A stretch of 64,000 nucleotides of DNA from Halopseudomonas nanhaiensis (GCF_020025155.1 NZ_CP073751.1:1736001-1800000); one strand, 5' to 3'. Counted from the stretch's first letter, positions 9,870 to 20,728 are shown. Program-made: numbers and translations. The notes: generated from the letters alone by a model not told the origin.

Positions 9870-10799
9870 ATGACAACTCTGGTTATTGCAGAACACAACA
9901 ACGCCGAGCTCATCGCCTCGACTCTGAACACCGTCGCCGCGGCCAAGGCCATCGGCGGTGACATCGACGTGCTGGTCGCTGGCGAAGGTTGCCAGGCCGT
10001 GGCTGACGCTGCTGCCAAGATCGAGGGCGTGTCCAAGGTCCTGCTGGCTGACAACGCGGCCTACGCGCACCAGCTGCCGGAAAACATGGGCCTGCTGATC
10101 GCAGAACTCGGCAAGAACTACTCGCACATCCTGGCCAGCGCCAGCACCAACGGCAAGAACTACATGCCGCGTGTTGCCGCCCTGCTGGACGTCGACCAGA
10201 TCTCCGAGATCTCGGCAGTGGAAGGCGCGGATACCTTCGTGCGTCCGATCTACGCCGGTAACGCCATGGCCACCGTGCAGTCCAGCGCGTCGATCAAGGT
10301 CATCACCGTGCGTTCCACCGGTTTCGATCCGGTCGCAGCCGAAGGCGGCAGCGCCAGCGTCGAGAACGTCTCCAGCGCGCAGGATGCCGGTGTATCGAGC
10401 TTCGTCGGCGAAGAGCTGGCCAAGTCCGACCGTCCCGAACTGGCGGGTGCCAAGATCGTCATCTCCGGCGGGCGCGGCATGCAGAACGGCGAGAACTTCG
10501 AGATGCTGTACAAGCTGGCCGACAAGATCGGTGCAGCGGTGGGTGCCTCGCGCGCAGCGGTTGACGCAGGCTTCGTCCCCAACGACATGCAGGTCGGCCA
10601 GACCGGCAAGATCGTTGCACCGAACCTGTACGTCGCAGTCGGCATCTCCGGTGCCATCCAGCACCTGGCCGGCATGAAGGATTCCAAGGTGATCGTGGCG
10701 ATCAACAAGGACGAAGAAGCACCGATCTTCCAGGTAGCCGATTACGGCCTGGTCGGCGATCTGTTCGAGCTGATCCCCGAGCTGGAAAGCAAGATCTGA
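9870..10799 (+). CDS. etfA: Electron transfer flavoprotein subunit alpha
   Basis: This 309-residue FAD-binding ETF subunit has an N-terminal alpha/beta domain. The C-terminal FAD domain carries the family signature around [20 protein letters not shown], followed by [13 protein letters not shown] and [10 protein letters not shown]. With EtfB it shuttles electrons to the ETF-QO encoded divergently upstream. It begins two bases after the etfB stop and ends 22 bp before an intrinsic terminator. No unusual residues were noted. Confidence 0.97.
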   Translation: MTTLVIAEHNNAELIASTLNTVAAAKAIGGDIDVLVAGEGCQAVADAAAKIEGVSKVLLADNAAYAHQLPENMGLLIAELGKNYSHILASASTNGKNYMPRVAALLDVDQISEISAVEGADTFVRPIYAGNAMATVQSSASIKVITVRSTGFDPVAAEGGSASVENVSSAQDAGVSSFVGEELAKSDRPELAGAKIVISGGRGMQNGENFEMLYKLADKIGAAVGASRAAVDAGFVPNDMQVGQTGKIVAPNLYVAVGISGAIQHLAGMKDSKVIVAINKDEEAPIFQVADYGLVGDLFELIPELESKI

Positions 10800-10821
10800 G
10801 CAGTGCGCAGCACGCAGTAAG

Positions 10822-10848
10822 AAAAACCCGGCCTTGGCCGGGTTTTTT
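10822..10848 (+). terminator. Intrinsic terminator of etfBA
   Basis: A stem CCCGGCC / GGCCGGG with a minimal TT loop is preceded by five A and followed by six T. It lies 22 bp after the etfA stop. Confidence 0.9.
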
Positions 10849-10912
10849 GTTGGCGCACGGCGATGGGTAGCGCGATTCCAACACAGGACTTCGCGCTGCC
10901 GGCGATGACGCG

Positions 10913-11343
10913 TTCGCGCCCAGGTGCGCTCCTGCATCAGAGTGTGCATATCGAATCCTGTAGGAGCGGGCATGACCGCGAAGAAGGATGCACGGTAACC
11001 AGGACCATACCCCGGCGGTGTCTGCAATGCCGCTTTCGCGCCCAGGTGCGCTCCTACATCGTGCCTGGGCCCGTAGGAGTGGGCATGACCGCGAAGAAGG
11101 ATGCACGGTATCCAGGACCATACCCCGGCGGTGTCTGCAATGCCGCTTTCGCGCCCAGGTGCGCTCCTACATCGTGCCTGGGCCGGTAGGAGCGGGCATG
11201 ACCGCGAAGAAGGATGCACGGTATCCAGGATCATACCCCGGCGGTGTCTGCGATGCCGCTTTCGCGCCCAGGTGCGCTCCTACATCAGGGGGGCTGCACC
11301 TATCCGTAGGAGGGGCGGGGCCGCGGAGGCCTGACCGTGAACA
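10913..11343. repeat. REP/BIME array: inverted REP pairs in 113-122 bp tandem units
   Basis: The 577-bp gap between convergent etfA and lpxH carries no gene and is filled by repeats. A minus-oriented REP (TTCGCGCCCAGGTGCGCTCC) recurs at 10913, 11035, 11148 and 11261, giving spacings of 122, 113 and 113 bp. A plus-oriented REP (GTAGGAGCGGGCATGACCGC) recurs at about 10960, 11073, 11186 and, diverged, 11306. Each REP is itself an imperfect hairpin, and the two types face one another. Between plus and next minus copies is a near-identical spacer (GGATGCACGGTATCCAGGAC and onward). The TAGGAGCG core is the Pseudomonas-type REP core, usually mobilised in trans by RAYT transposases; none is encoded here. 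Confidence 0.85.
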
Positions 11344-11376
11344 AGGATGCACGGTGCCTATAACCTGTACCCCTCT

Positions 11377-12114
11377 TCACGTACCGTTGCCGTTCAGCTC
11401 AAACGACTCCAACCGATACCCGTCCTGGTCGACTTCGAGCACCCAACCCTGGCGATCCCAGTCCCCGAGCACGATGCGCTGCGCCGCTTTGCCTTCGATC
11501 TGCAGTTCATGTACGGCTGGACGATGGGTATGGCCGTGGATCAGGGTGCGCACCCCGTGTCGGCGCATGACGGCTTCGACCGCCTGCTGGTTCACGTCGG
11601 TGATGTCGCTGGCCTTCATCCGCGTTCGCGTCTGGCTCTCGCTGCGCAGCTTGCGTCCGATGCGATGACGGGTGGACAGGGGTAGGGCATTGAGTACCGC
11701 AACCGATACGGGGTTGCGTAGCCAACGGCGCATCTTCATGTAGGCGACGTCGTCCACACACAGACTGTCGCCGTGCATCAAAAGCACCGGTTCGCCGTTG
11801 AGGGTCACGCGGGACGGATCGGGAAGCAGGGTGGCTCGGGCTTTGTTGCAGAACCCTTTGCCAAGCAGAAAATCCCGGTTGCCGTGCATGAAGTATATCT
11901 CGACGCCGGTATCGGCAAGTCGGGCCAGCGCGGCCGCGACCTGGTCTCCCAGCGGATTAGGGTCGTCGTCGCCCAGCCATGCTTCGAAAAAATCGCCAAG
12001 GATGTATACAGCCGCGCAAGCGGGTGCGCGCTCGTCGAGGCAACGCAAAAACGCCCGGGTTATGTCCGGGCGTTCAGCTTCCAGGTGCAGATCCGACAGG
12101 AAGAGGTAGCGCAT
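11377..12114 (-). CDS. lpxH: UDP-2,3-diacylglucosamine diphosphatase
   Basis: A 245-residue peripheral membrane metallophosphoesterase of lipid A synthesis. It cleaves UDP-2,3-diacylglucosamine to lipid X and UMP. The calcineurin-like metal motifs are all present: SDLHLE (residues 7-12), GDFFEAW, GNRDF, an MHGDSL stretch and HGHTHRPA. The length is close to the E. coli enzyme (240). It lies 7 bp downstream of ppiB on the same strand; the ppiB-lpxH pair is common in pseudomonads. No separate terminator is visible, but the REP array follows. Confidence 0.95.
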   Translation of the reverse strand: MRYLFLSDLHLEAERPDITRAFLRCLDERAPACAAVYILGDFFEAWLGDDDPNPLGDQVAAALARLADTGVEIYFMHGNRDFLLGKGFCNKARATLLPDPSRVTLNGEPVLLMHGDSLCVDDVAYMKMRRWLRNPVSVAVLNALPLSTRHRIGRKLRSESQTRTRMKASDITDVNQQAVEAVMRRHGVRTLIHGHTHRPAVHELQIEGKAAQRIVLGDWDRQGWVLEVDQDGYRLESFELNGNGT

Positions 12115-12121
12115 GCGGCGC

Positions 12122-12616
12122 TTAGTCGACCAGTTCGGCGCGCTCGATGATCACGTCCTCGGCCGGCACATCCTGATGGCCGTTGCGCATGGTGGTCGAG
12201 ACCGACTTGATCTTCTCAACGACGTCCATCCCCTCGGTCACCTGACCGAACACTGCATAGCCCCAGCCCTGGACGGTCGGTGCGCTGTGATTGAGGAAAT
12301 CGTTATCGGCGACGTTGATGAAGAACTGTGCGCTGGCCGAATGCGGCTCCATGGTCCGCGCCATGGCTACGGTGCCTTTCTTGTTGGAGACGCCGTTGTT
12401 GGCTTCGTTCTTGATTGACTTGCGGGTTTCCTTCTGCTTCATACCGGGCTCGAAACCACCGCCCTGGATCATGAAGTTGGAAATCACACGGTGAAAGATG
12501 GTGTTGTCGTAATGGCCGTCGCGGACATACTGCTTGAAGTTCTCCACGGTTTCCGGCGCCTTGTCGGCGAACAGTTCCAGGGTGATGACACCATAATTCG
12601 TGTGCAGTTTGACCAT
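12122..12616 (-). CDS. ppiB: Peptidyl-prolyl cis-trans isomerase B (cyclophilin)
   Basis: A 164-residue cytoplasmic cyclophilin catalysing proline isomerisation during folding. The cyclophilin core is intact: [13 protein letters not shown] (catalytic Arg), [20 protein letters not shown] and the C-terminal [12 protein letters not shown]. The start is ATG at 12616 ([16 protein letters not shown]). A longer reading frame to 12685 adds residues foreign to the family. It is divergent from glnS with 132 bp between, and lpxH follows after 7 bp. Confidence 0.95.
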   Translation of the reverse strand: MVKLHTNYGVITLELFADKAPETVENFKQYVRDGHYDNTIFHRVISNFMIQGGGFEPGMKQKETRKSIKNEANNGVSNKKGTVAMARTMEPHSASAQFFINVADNDFLNHSAPTVQGWGYAVFGQVTEGMDVVEKIKSVSTTMRNGHQDVPAEDVIIERAELVD

Positions 12617-12638
12617 GCAGGCAATCCTCGGCTGGATG

Positions 12639-12667
12639 TAAACAGGGGTTCGTTGTTGCGGTATGAT
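12639..12667 (+). promoter_or_regulatory. Candidate sigma-70 promoter for glnS-cysS
   Basis: TAAACA (12639-12644, 4 of 6) and TATGAT (12662-12667, 5 of 6) are spaced by 17 bp. The predicted start of transcription is about 75 bp before the glnS ATG. Confidence 0.4.
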
Positions 12668-12748
12668 AAGCGCTTTGGCCTGCATGGCCTAGCCACAATC
12701 CGCGGGCGCCGTTATTCGGTGCTCGCCCGTAACGAGTCGCTCAACCCT

Positions 12749-14415
12749 ATGAACAAACCGGACAGCACCCCGCCAGCTCATTTTTTGCGGCAGATCGTCA
12801 AGGCCGACGTCGAGAGCGGCAAGCACCCGAAGATCGTCACGCGGTTCCCCCCGGAGCCCAATGGCTACCTGCATATTGGTCATGCCAAGTCGATCTGCCT
12901 GAACTTCGGCCTGGCGCAGGAATTCGGCGGTGAGTGCAATCTGCGTTTCGACGATACCAATCCGGCGAAGGAAGAGCAGGAATACATTGACGCAATCAAG
13001 GCCGACGTCGAGTGGCTGGGATTCCAGTGGGCCGGCGACATCCACTACGCATCGGACTACTTCGACCAGTTGCATGCCTGGGCCATCGAGCTGATCAGGG
13101 CCGGCAAGGCGTACGTCGATGATCTGTCGCCGGAGCAGGCGCGCGAATACCGCGGTACGCTGACCGAGCCGGGGAAGAACAGCCCGTTCCGGGATCGCAG
13201 TGTCGAGGAGAACCTGGATCTGTTCGCGCGCATGACTGCTGGCGAATTCCCCGACGGGGCTCGCGCGCTGCGTGCCAAGATCGACATGACCGCGCCGAAC
13301 ATGAATCTGCGCGACCCGATTCTGTATCGCATCCGTCATGCCCACCACCATCAGACCGGCGACAAATGGTGCGTCTATCCCAGCTACGATTTCACGCACG
13401 GCCAGTCGGACGCGATTGAAGGCGTCACCCACTCCATCTGTACGCTGGAGTTCGAAGATCACCGCCCGCTGTACGAGTGGTTCATCAACAATCTGCCGGT
13501 GCCGGCTACGCCGCGCCAGTATGAGTTCGCACGTCTGAACCTCAATTACACCGTGACCAGCAAGCGCAAGCTCAAGCTGCTGGTCGATGAAGGGCACGTG
13601 GATGGATGGGACGACCCGCGCATGTCGACGCTCAGCGCGTTCCGTCGCCGAGGGTATACAGCCGCATCGATTCGCAACTTTTGTGAGCGCATTGGCGTCA
13701 CCCGCTCCGATGGCGTGGTCGACATGGGCGTGCTCGAATTCAGCATCCGCGAAGATCTGGACGCCAACGCGCCGCGCGCCATGTGCGTGCTGCGTCCGCT
13801 GAAGGTGACCATTACCAATTACCCCGAGGGGCAGACCGAACGCCTGGAGCTGCCGCGTCATCCGAAGGAAGACATGGGCGTGCGTGTGCTGCCGTTCAGC
13901 CGCGAACTGTACATCGACCGTGATGATTTCATGATCGATCCGCCCAAGGGTTACAAGCGTCTCGAGCCGGGCGGCGAGGTCCGCTTGCGCGGCAGCTACG
14001 TGATTCGCGCGGATGAAGCCGTTACGGACGCCGAAGGCAACATTGTCGAACTCAAATGCTCATACGATCCTGACACCCTGGGCAAGAATCCCGAGGGTCG
14101 CAAGGTCAAGGGCGTGATTCATTGGGTTCCTGCCGCTGAAAGCGTCGAGTGTGAAGTGCGCCTGTACGATCGCCTGTTCCGTGCGCCGAACCCGGACAAG
14201 GGCGAGGAGGGTGGTACCTTCCTGGACAACATCAATCCCGAGTCGCTGGTTGTGCTCAAGGGTTGCCGCGCCGAGCCGTCGCTGGCTCAAGCCACCGCCG
14301 AGGACCGGTTCCAGTTCGAGCGCGAAGGCTACTTCTGCCTTGACTCGAAGGATTCGACTGCAGATGCACCGGTGTTCAACCGTACCGTCACCCTGCGCGA
14401 CTCGTGGGGCGGCTG

Positions 14416-14416
<1 letters not shown>
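12749..14416 (+). CDS. glnS: Glutaminyl-tRNA synthetase
   Basis: A 555-residue class I aminoacyl-tRNA synthetase charging tRNA-Gln. The HIGH motif lies in [12 protein letters not shown], and the KMSKS-equivalent loop reads VTSKRKL. The C-terminal anticodon-binding beta-barrels are complete, ending in [11 protein letters not shown]. The ATG at 12749 matches the family opening. The reading frame extends upstream to 12491, but that part is antisense to ppiB and has no family match. The stop TGA overlaps the cysS ATG in a TGATG arrangement, so the two synthetases are translationally coupled. Confidence 0.97.
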
Positions 14417-15801
<1,385 letters not shown>

Positions 15802-15803
15802 CT

Positions 15804-16589
15804 ATGCCTGCTTCTCTGATTGATCTGCGCGATCGCGTAGCGCTGGTGACGGGCGCTGGCAGCGCGGAAGGTATCGGCTTCGCCACAGCGAAGCTGCTGT
15901 TCGAGGCCGGCGCCTGTGTCGCGCTCACCTCGACCACAAACCGGATATTCGAACGGCAGAAGTCGCTGGATCCGAATGGCGAGCGCAGCATAGGCCTGGT
16001 GGCCGATCTGACTCACCCGGAGCAGGCGCAGGAACTGGTCGATCGGATCATCGAGCGTTTCGGTCGCATCGACGTACTGGTCAACAACGCCGGCATGACG
16101 CAGTCCGGCGCGGAAGAATTCGAGTCAAAGCTTTTTCACGAAATGCCGTTCGAACACTGGCAACGTGAGATCGACCTCAACCTCAACACCTGTGTGCATG
16201 TAACCCAGACGGTGCTTCCACATATGCTCAAATCCGGGTACGGCCGCATCGTCAATGTCGCGTCGGTGACGGGGCCATTGGTGACCTTTCCAGGTACCGC
16301 TGGCTACAGTGCCGCAAAATCCGCGATGGTCGGGCTGACACGGTCGATCGCCCACGAGGTGGCAGGGCAGGGCATCACGGTGAACGCCGTGGCGCCGGGC
16401 TGGATTGCCACACATTCGAGTCTGCCAGATGAACTGCAGGCCGGGCGACGCACGCCGGTAGGGCGTCCAGGCACCCCTGAAGAAGTTGCTCGGGTGGCGC
16501 TGTTTCTGGCCAGCCCAGGGTGCAGCTATGTCACAGGCCAGATGCTGGTGGTAGATGGTGGCAACAGCCTCCAGGAAATGAAAGGTTGA
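15804..16589 (+). CDS. SDR family oxidoreductase
   Basis: A 261-residue classical short-chain dehydrogenase/reductase. The Rossmann glycine motif is TGAGSAEGIG (residues 17-26), two residues longer than the usual TGxxxGIG. The NNAG motif lies near residue 95. The catalytic Ser154, Tyr168 and Lys172 (YSAAK) are present, and the C-terminus has the typical YVTGQMLVVDGG. It resembles 3-oxoacyl-ACP reductase-like SDRs, but the substrate cannot be named. ATG 15804 is preferred over 15783, which would lie inside cysS. It is the last gene of the glnS-cysS unit, with a terminator three bases after its stop. Confidence 0.85.
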   Translation: MPASLIDLRDRVALVTGAGSAEGIGFATAKLLFEAGACVALTSTTNRIFERQKSLDPNGERSIGLVADLTHPEQAQELVDRIIERFGRIDVLVNNAGMTQSGAEEFESKLFHEMPFEHWQREIDLNLNTCVHVTQTVLPHMLKSGYGRIVNVASVTGPLVTFPGTAGYSAAKSAMVGLTRSIAHEVAGQGITVNAVAPGWIATHSSLPDELQAGRRTPVGRPGTPEEVARVALFLASPGCSYVTGQMLVVDGGNSLQEMKG

Positions 16590-16591
16590 AA

Positions 16592-16619
16592 CGAGGCGCT
16601 CCGTACCCGGAGCGCCTCG
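16592..16619. terminator. Hairpin terminator between convergent SDR and symporter genes
   Basis: A perfect 12-bp stem, CGAGGCGCTCCG / CGGAGCGCCTCG, has loop TACC. The minus strand continues with a short TTT; the plus strand lacks a T-run. It ends seven bases before the symporter stop codon. Confidence 0.7.
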
Positions 16620-16625
16620 CTGCAA

Positions 16626-18038
16626 TCAGCGCCAGATATCGGTATCGATCTTCTCACGCAGTTCCGGGTAATCGTTGCCACGGAACTTCGGAATCTCCCC
16701 ACTCTTTCGTTGCGCCATATAGTCCTTGGTCAGCTTGGCTACCGTACCCGACAACAGCACGATTGCGACGAGGTTGATGGTCGCCATCAGACCCATCGAC
16801 GCATCGGCGGCGTTGAATACCGTTCCGACCGCCTCATACGCGCCCCACACCACCATCGCCAGCGCGGCAGCCCGCAGCAGGGTCAGACCCAGTGTATTGC
16901 CCGCCCCGAGATAGATCAGCGAGTTCTCGGCATAGGTGTAGTTGCCGACGATGGAAGTGAAGGCGAAGAAGAAGATTGCCACGGCGATAAAGTAGGTGCC
17001 GGCAGGCCCGATATGGGCTTCCATCGCTTGTTGTGTCAGCTGGGTGCCCGTCACACCTGAGCCGGGCTCGAGGACGCCCGACAGCAGAATCATCACGGCG
17101 GTTGCGGTACAGATGACGATGGTGTCGATGAATACCCCGAGGGCCTGGACCAGCCCCTGGGAGGACGGGTGATGCGGCATGGGTGTCGCGGTTGCTGCGA
17201 TATTGGGCGCCGAACCCATACCGGCTTCGTTGGAAAACAGACCGCGCTTGATGCCGTTGAGCATCGCGGCGGCAACCGATCCGGCCACCCCGCCCGCGGC
17301 CTCTTCCAGACCGAATGCACTGCGCACGATGGTGGCCAGCACGCCCGGCACCTCGGTGATGTTCACAACAATGACGTACAGGGCCATGAGTACATAGATG
17401 CCGGCCATCAGCGGAACTACCAGCTCGGCAAAACGGGCGATCGAGCGCAGTCCACCAAAGATCACGATGCCGGCAAGAACCGCGACGGCCAGTCCGACCC
17501 AGATGTTGGGTATGCCGAACGCACCTTCCATCGCATCGGCGATGGAGTTGGCCTGCACCGCGTTGAACACCAGGCCGAAGGACAGAATCAGCGCGAGCGC
17601 GAAGATCACCGCAGCCCACGGCGCGCGCAATCCCTTGGCTATATAGAACGCAGGACCTCCACGGTATTGCCCCTTGCCGTCGCGAACCTTGTACAGCTGA
17701 GCCAGCGTGCTTTCCGCATAGGCGGTAGCCATGCCCACCAGCGCTACCATCCACATCCAGAAAATGGCACCGGCTCCACCCAGATACAGCGCGACCGCTA
17801 CGCCCGCCAGGTTACCGGTGCCGACCCTTGATGCCAGACTGGTACACAGCGCCTGAAAGGGCGATATGCCGTTCTGGTCACTGTGTCGCGAACCCTTGAT
17901 CGCACGGATCATTTCACCGAAGTGGACGAACTGGATCAGTCCGAGCCGGATAGTGAAAAAGATGCCCACCCCGAGCAGTCCGTAGATAAGGATGTAGCCC
18001 CAGAAAATGTTGTTGAGAAAATCGATAATTGCGGTCAT
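16626..18038 (-). CDS. Sodium:alanine/glycine symporter (AGCS family)
   Basis: A 470-residue polytopic inner-membrane transporter importing alanine or glycine with Na+. Family motifs include CTSLASRVGTGNLAGVAVAL near residue 85 and SNEAGMGSAPNIAATA in the middle. About eleven hydrophobic segments are evident. The start is ATG 18038 (MTAIIDFLNNIFWGYIL), preceded by a GGCGAGGC ribosome site; a frame open to 18074 adds a hydrophilic stretch. It stands alone, convergent with the SDR gene. The exact amino-acid substrate cannot be read from the sequence. Confidence 0.92.
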   Translation of the reverse strand: MTAIIDFLNNIFWGYILIYGLLGVGIFFTIRLGLIQFVHFGEMIRAIKGSRHSDQNGISPFQALCTSLASRVGTGNLAGVAVALYLGGAGAIFWMWMVALVGMATAYAESTLAQLYKVRDGKGQYRGGPAFYIAKGLRAPWAAVIFALALILSFGLVFNAVQANSIADAMEGAFGIPNIWVGLAVAVLAGIVIFGGLRSIARFAELVVPLMAGIYVLMALYVIVVNITEVPGVLATIVRSAFGLEEAAGGVAGSVAAAMLNGIKRGLFSNEAGMGSAPNIAATATPMPHHPSSQGLVQALGVFIDTIVICTATAVMILLSGVLEPGSGVTGTQLTQQAMEAHIGPAGTYFIAVAIFFFAFTSIVGNYTYAENSLIYLGAGNTLGLTLLRAAALAMVVWGAYEAVGTVFNAADASMGLMATINLVAIVLLSGTVAKLTKDYMAQRKSGEIPKFRGNDYPELREKIDTDIWR

Positions 18039-18237
18039 GTCTGCCTCGCCATTCCCGTTGACGGTAATAATCACTTCTTAATGTAGTCGGCACGATTGAT
18101 TACGCCAGAGAATAACGGGCGCGGTTCGCTCCGGTGGCCGCGATAGCCATGTGATTTGGCGCTTTATGGTGCTATCGGCCTGCGCGCAGCGGGACTATAT
18201 TGGTGTATCTGCGTCAATCTCCAAAAGGACACCAACA

Positions 18238-19065
18238 ATGACATCGCTGACGCCCGCCGACCTCAAGATCGTCCCCCGGCGCATGGATTTTGCGCTGCCT
18301 GAGCCGTTGCCGCGCCATTGGCATTCCAACGATCCGTTCAAAACGCATTTCTTCAATGCCATGTCGGTGCTGTTCCCGGATGGGGAGCGCTATTTTATCG
18401 ACTCGGTACGGTTGTTCCGCGACCGGGTCAGCGATCCAGCGCTGCAGGAACAGATTCGCGGCTTTATCGGACAGGAAGGCCACCACAGCCGCGAACACGT
18501 CGAGTACAACAATCGGCTGCGCGCGCTGGGGTACGATATCGACCGTCTCGAACTGCCGGTCAAGAAGCGCATCCGCTTCGTACAGAAACAGTTCACCCCC
18601 GAACGTCAGCTCGCCGGGACCGTGGCGATGGAACATTTCACCGCCATCCTCGCCGATGCGCTGTTACGCGAACCGCACTGGATAGACGGGGCAATTCCGG
18701 AAATGAGGCAGATCTGGCGCTGGCATGCTCTGGAGGAAACCGAACACAAGGCGGTGGCTTTCGATGTCTACATGCAGGTCTGCGGTGATCGCGATCTGCT
18801 GCGCAAGGCGATGCGTCAGGCGACCTTCTTCTTTCTCAAGGACGTGACCATCGGAACCTGGCACATGCTGCGCCGTGATGGCTGTGCCAGTTTCTCGACC
18901 TGGGCCAGGGGCATGCGCTGGTTGTGGGGGCGTGATGGCTTCTTCACACGTTTGATCCCCGTTTATCGCGACTTCTACAAGGACGGCTTCCATCCGTGGC
19001 AGCATGACAATGCCGAACGGATGCAGTCGCACGCCGCAGAATTCAATGCAGGCCTGGTGCGCTGA
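18238..19065 (+). CDS. Predicted metal-dependent hydrolase (PF10118-like)
   Basis: A 275-residue soluble protein resembling the predicted metal-dependent hydrolase family PF10118. Conserved-looking residues that could bind metal include GQEGHHSREHVEYN (about residue 80), AMEHFTAIL and WHALEETEHKAVAFD. Together these E/H motifs look like a ferritin-like di-metal helical bundle. No substrate is known for the family. ATG 18238 has an AAAAGGA ribosome site 8 bp upstream; the frame is open further to 18151. It is followed by a 202-bp gap with two hairpins before pntAA. Confidence 0.75.
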   Translation: MTSLTPADLKIVPRRMDFALPEPLPRHWHSNDPFKTHFFNAMSVLFPDGERYFIDSVRLFRDRVSDPALQEQIRGFIGQEGHHSREHVEYNNRLRALGYDIDRLELPVKKRIRFVQKQFTPERQLAGTVAMEHFTAILADALLREPHWIDGAIPEMRQIWRWHALEETEHKAVAFDVYMQVCGDRDLLRKAMRQATFFFLKDVTIGTWHMLRRDGCASFSTWARGMRWLWGRDGFFTRLIPVYRDFYKDGFHPWQHDNAERMQSHAAEFNAGLVR

Positions 19066-19082
19066 AGTCGTTGCCCACCCTG

Positions 19083-19103
19083 ACGGTGGCGTTCCGCCAC
19101 CGT
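19083..19103 (+). terminator. Perfect 9-bp hairpin after the hydrolase gene
   Basis: ACGGTGGCG / CGCCACCGT with loop TTC lies 17 bp after the stop. It has no T-run, so it may be a weak or factor-assisted terminator. Confidence 0.5.
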
Positions 19104-19123
19104 TGCATAATTGCTGCTTGCCT

Positions 19124-19157
19124 CGAGACAGTGTTGCGCAATAACAACGCTGTCTCG
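19124..19157 (+). promoter_or_regulatory. 13-bp inverted repeat upstream of pntAA
   Basis: CGAGACAGTGTTG and CAACGCTGTCTCG can pair over 13 positions, one as a G-U wobble, around an 8-nt loop. It ends 110 bp before the pntAA start. It could be a terminator stem, an attenuator or a protein-binding palindrome. A T-run (TTTTTT) begins 14 bp after the right arm. The remainder of the gap to pntAA holds only a weak TATGCT -10-like hexamer at 19221. Confidence 0.45.
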
Positions 19158-19267
19158 CTTCGATAAGTAATTTTTTGTTGTTCACATCGAATCCATGCTG
19201 AGCTTCTGTCTCGCTTCGGCTATGCTGTAGCGCAAAAAAACGGCTAGTCATTTGCCCAGGAGTCTCC

Positions 19268-20386
19268 ATGCCGGTAAAACTGTACGTCCCCCGGGAAACG
19301 CGGCTGCACGAAAAGCGCGTTGCTCTGGTTCCCTCTGTTGCTGCCAAACTGGTCAAGCTCGGAATCGAGCCCAGCCTTCAACCAGGTGCTGGCGAAGCTG
19401 CCCGTATTCCTGATTCCGCGTTCGTTGATGCAGGCGCCGTGATCGGCGTTGATGCTGCACCGCAGCTTGTCTTCAGCGTTCAACCGCCGTCGGTCGAGCA
19501 GATCGGTCAGATGCAGCCGGGCACCGTGTTGTGCTGCTTCGTCTACGCACACCGTGAGCCGGAGATCGTCCGGGCACTGCGTGACCGCAACATCACCTGC
19601 TTTGCGATGGAACTGGTGCCACGCACCACGCGCGCCCAGGCGATGGATGCGCTGTCTTCCCAGGCCGCATTGGCTGGCTACTACGCAGCGCTGCTGGCTG
19701 CCTCCAGCCTCAACCGAATTCTTCCGATGATGACGACGGCTGTGGGCTCACTGCGTCCGGCCAAGATTCTGGTGATGGGGGCGGGTGTGGCCGGTCTGCA
19801 GGCACTGGCGACAGCCAAGCGCCTCGGTGCAATGGTTGAGGGTTACGACGTGCGTCCGGAAGTAAAGGAGCAGGTCGAGTCCGTGGGCGGCAAATTCGTC
19901 GACACCGGCGTCTCGGCTGCCGGCACCGGTGGATACGCGCGCGAGCTTACCGCCGAAGAGCAGGCCAAGGTGGCCGAAGTACTGACGCGCCACATCCAGA
20001 ACGCTGACGCGGTGATCACCACTGCATCCATCCCGGGCCGCCCGAGCCCGAAGATCATCAGCGAAGAGCAGATTCGCGGCATGAAGCCGGGCGCAGTGAT
20101 CATCGACCTGGCTGCTGAAGGGGGTGGTAATACGCCGCTGACCCAGCCTGGCGAAACGGTCGAGGTGGGACCGGCGACCATCGTCGCTCCGCTGAACGTG
20201 CCTAGCCATCTGGCCGAGCACGCGTCTGAGCTCTACGCGCGCAACCTGCTCAATCTGGTCGGCCTGATGATCAAGGACGGCGAACTCAATCTCGATTGGG
20301 AAGACGACATTCTGGCCGGGGCTGTTCTCACGCACGCCGGCGAAATCAAGAACGAAACGGCGCGCAAAGCCGTCGAGCTGAGCTAA
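19268..20386 (+). CDS. pntAA: NAD(P) transhydrogenase subunit alpha part 1
   Basis: This 372-residue soluble NAD(H)-binding domain I of the proton-translocating transhydrogenase is related to alanine dehydrogenase. The family opening MPVKLYVPRETRLHEKRVAL is present. The dinucleotide-binding VMGAGVAGLQALATAKRLGA lies near residue 170, with DVRPEVKEQVESVGGKF after it. In the split form used by pseudomonads, PntA is two proteins, and this is the first. It starts the pntAA-pntAB-pntB operon, with 9 bp and 3 bp gaps. The complex uses the proton gradient to make NADPH from NADH. Confidence 0.96.
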   Translation: MPVKLYVPRETRLHEKRVALVPSVAAKLVKLGIEPSLQPGAGEAARIPDSAFVDAGAVIGVDAAPQLVFSVQPPSVEQIGQMQPGTVLCCFVYAHREPEIVRALRDRNITCFAMELVPRTTRAQAMDALSSQAALAGYYAALLAASSLNRILPMMTTAVGSLRPAKILVMGAGVAGLQALATAKRLGAMVEGYDVRPEVKEQVESVGGKFVDTGVSAAGTGGYARELTAEEQAKVAEVLTRHIQNADAVITTASIPGRPSPKIISEEQIRGMKPGAVIIDLAAEGGGNTPLTQPGETVEVGPATIVAPLNVPSHLAEHASELYARNLLNLVGLMIKDGELNLDWEDDILAGAVLTHAGEIKNETARKAVELS

Positions 20387-20395
20387 GGAGCACCC

Positions 20396-20725
20396 ATGGA
20401 CGTCACTACAGCCATTACAGGTTTCGTAGCGTTATACATCTTCATGCTTGCAGCCTTCACCGGCTACGAGATCATCGGCCGCGTGCCAGCCATTCTGCAC
20501 ACTCCGCTGATGTCGGGCTCGAACTTCGTTCACGGCATCGTGGTTGTTGGCGCAATGTGGGCGCTGCTCAATGCAGGCACTCCGCTGGAGCAGGCGATCG
20601 GGTTCTTCGGTGTACTGCTTGGCGCGGGTAACGCAGCCGGTGGTTACGTGGTAACCGAGCGCATGCTGGAAATGTTCAAGGCGAGCGACAAGCGCAAGCC
20701 AGAAGCGACCGCCGACAAGGATTAA
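20396..20725 (+). CDS. pntAB: NAD(P) transhydrogenase subunit alpha part 2
   Basis: This 109-residue membrane subunit supplies the transmembrane helices that the alpha chain carries in fused PntA proteins. Three hydrophobic segments are visible: GFVALYIFMLAAFTGYEII, FVHGIVVVGAMWALLNA and AIGFFGVLLGAGNAAGGYVV. The short polar C-terminus ends in DKRKPEATADKD. It lies between pntAA and pntB, and its length fits the split-subunit family. Confidence 0.95.
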   Translation: MDVTTAITGFVALYIFMLAAFTGYEIIGRVPAILHTPLMSGSNFVHGIVVVGAMWALLNAGTPLEQAIGFFGVLLGAGNAAGGYVVTERMLEMFKASDKRKPEATADKD

Positions 20726-20728
20726 TCA

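Noticed and set aside
9669-11234. 521-residue frame antisense to etfA and running through the REP array
   Set aside because: Its C-terminal part mirrors etfA and the N-terminal part is translated repeat, so it is not a gene.
10913-11343. CRISPR array
   Set aside because: Repeats are over 100 bp, include inverted REP pairs, and the spacers are near-identical rather than unique.
10988-11668. 226-residue frame across the repeats into antisense lpxH
   Set aside because: Repetitive peptide arises from the tandem REP units; no independent support.
18151-18240. N-terminal extension of the metal-dependent hydrolase
   Set aside because: The in-frame extension has no family similarity, while ATG 18238 has a good ribosome site.
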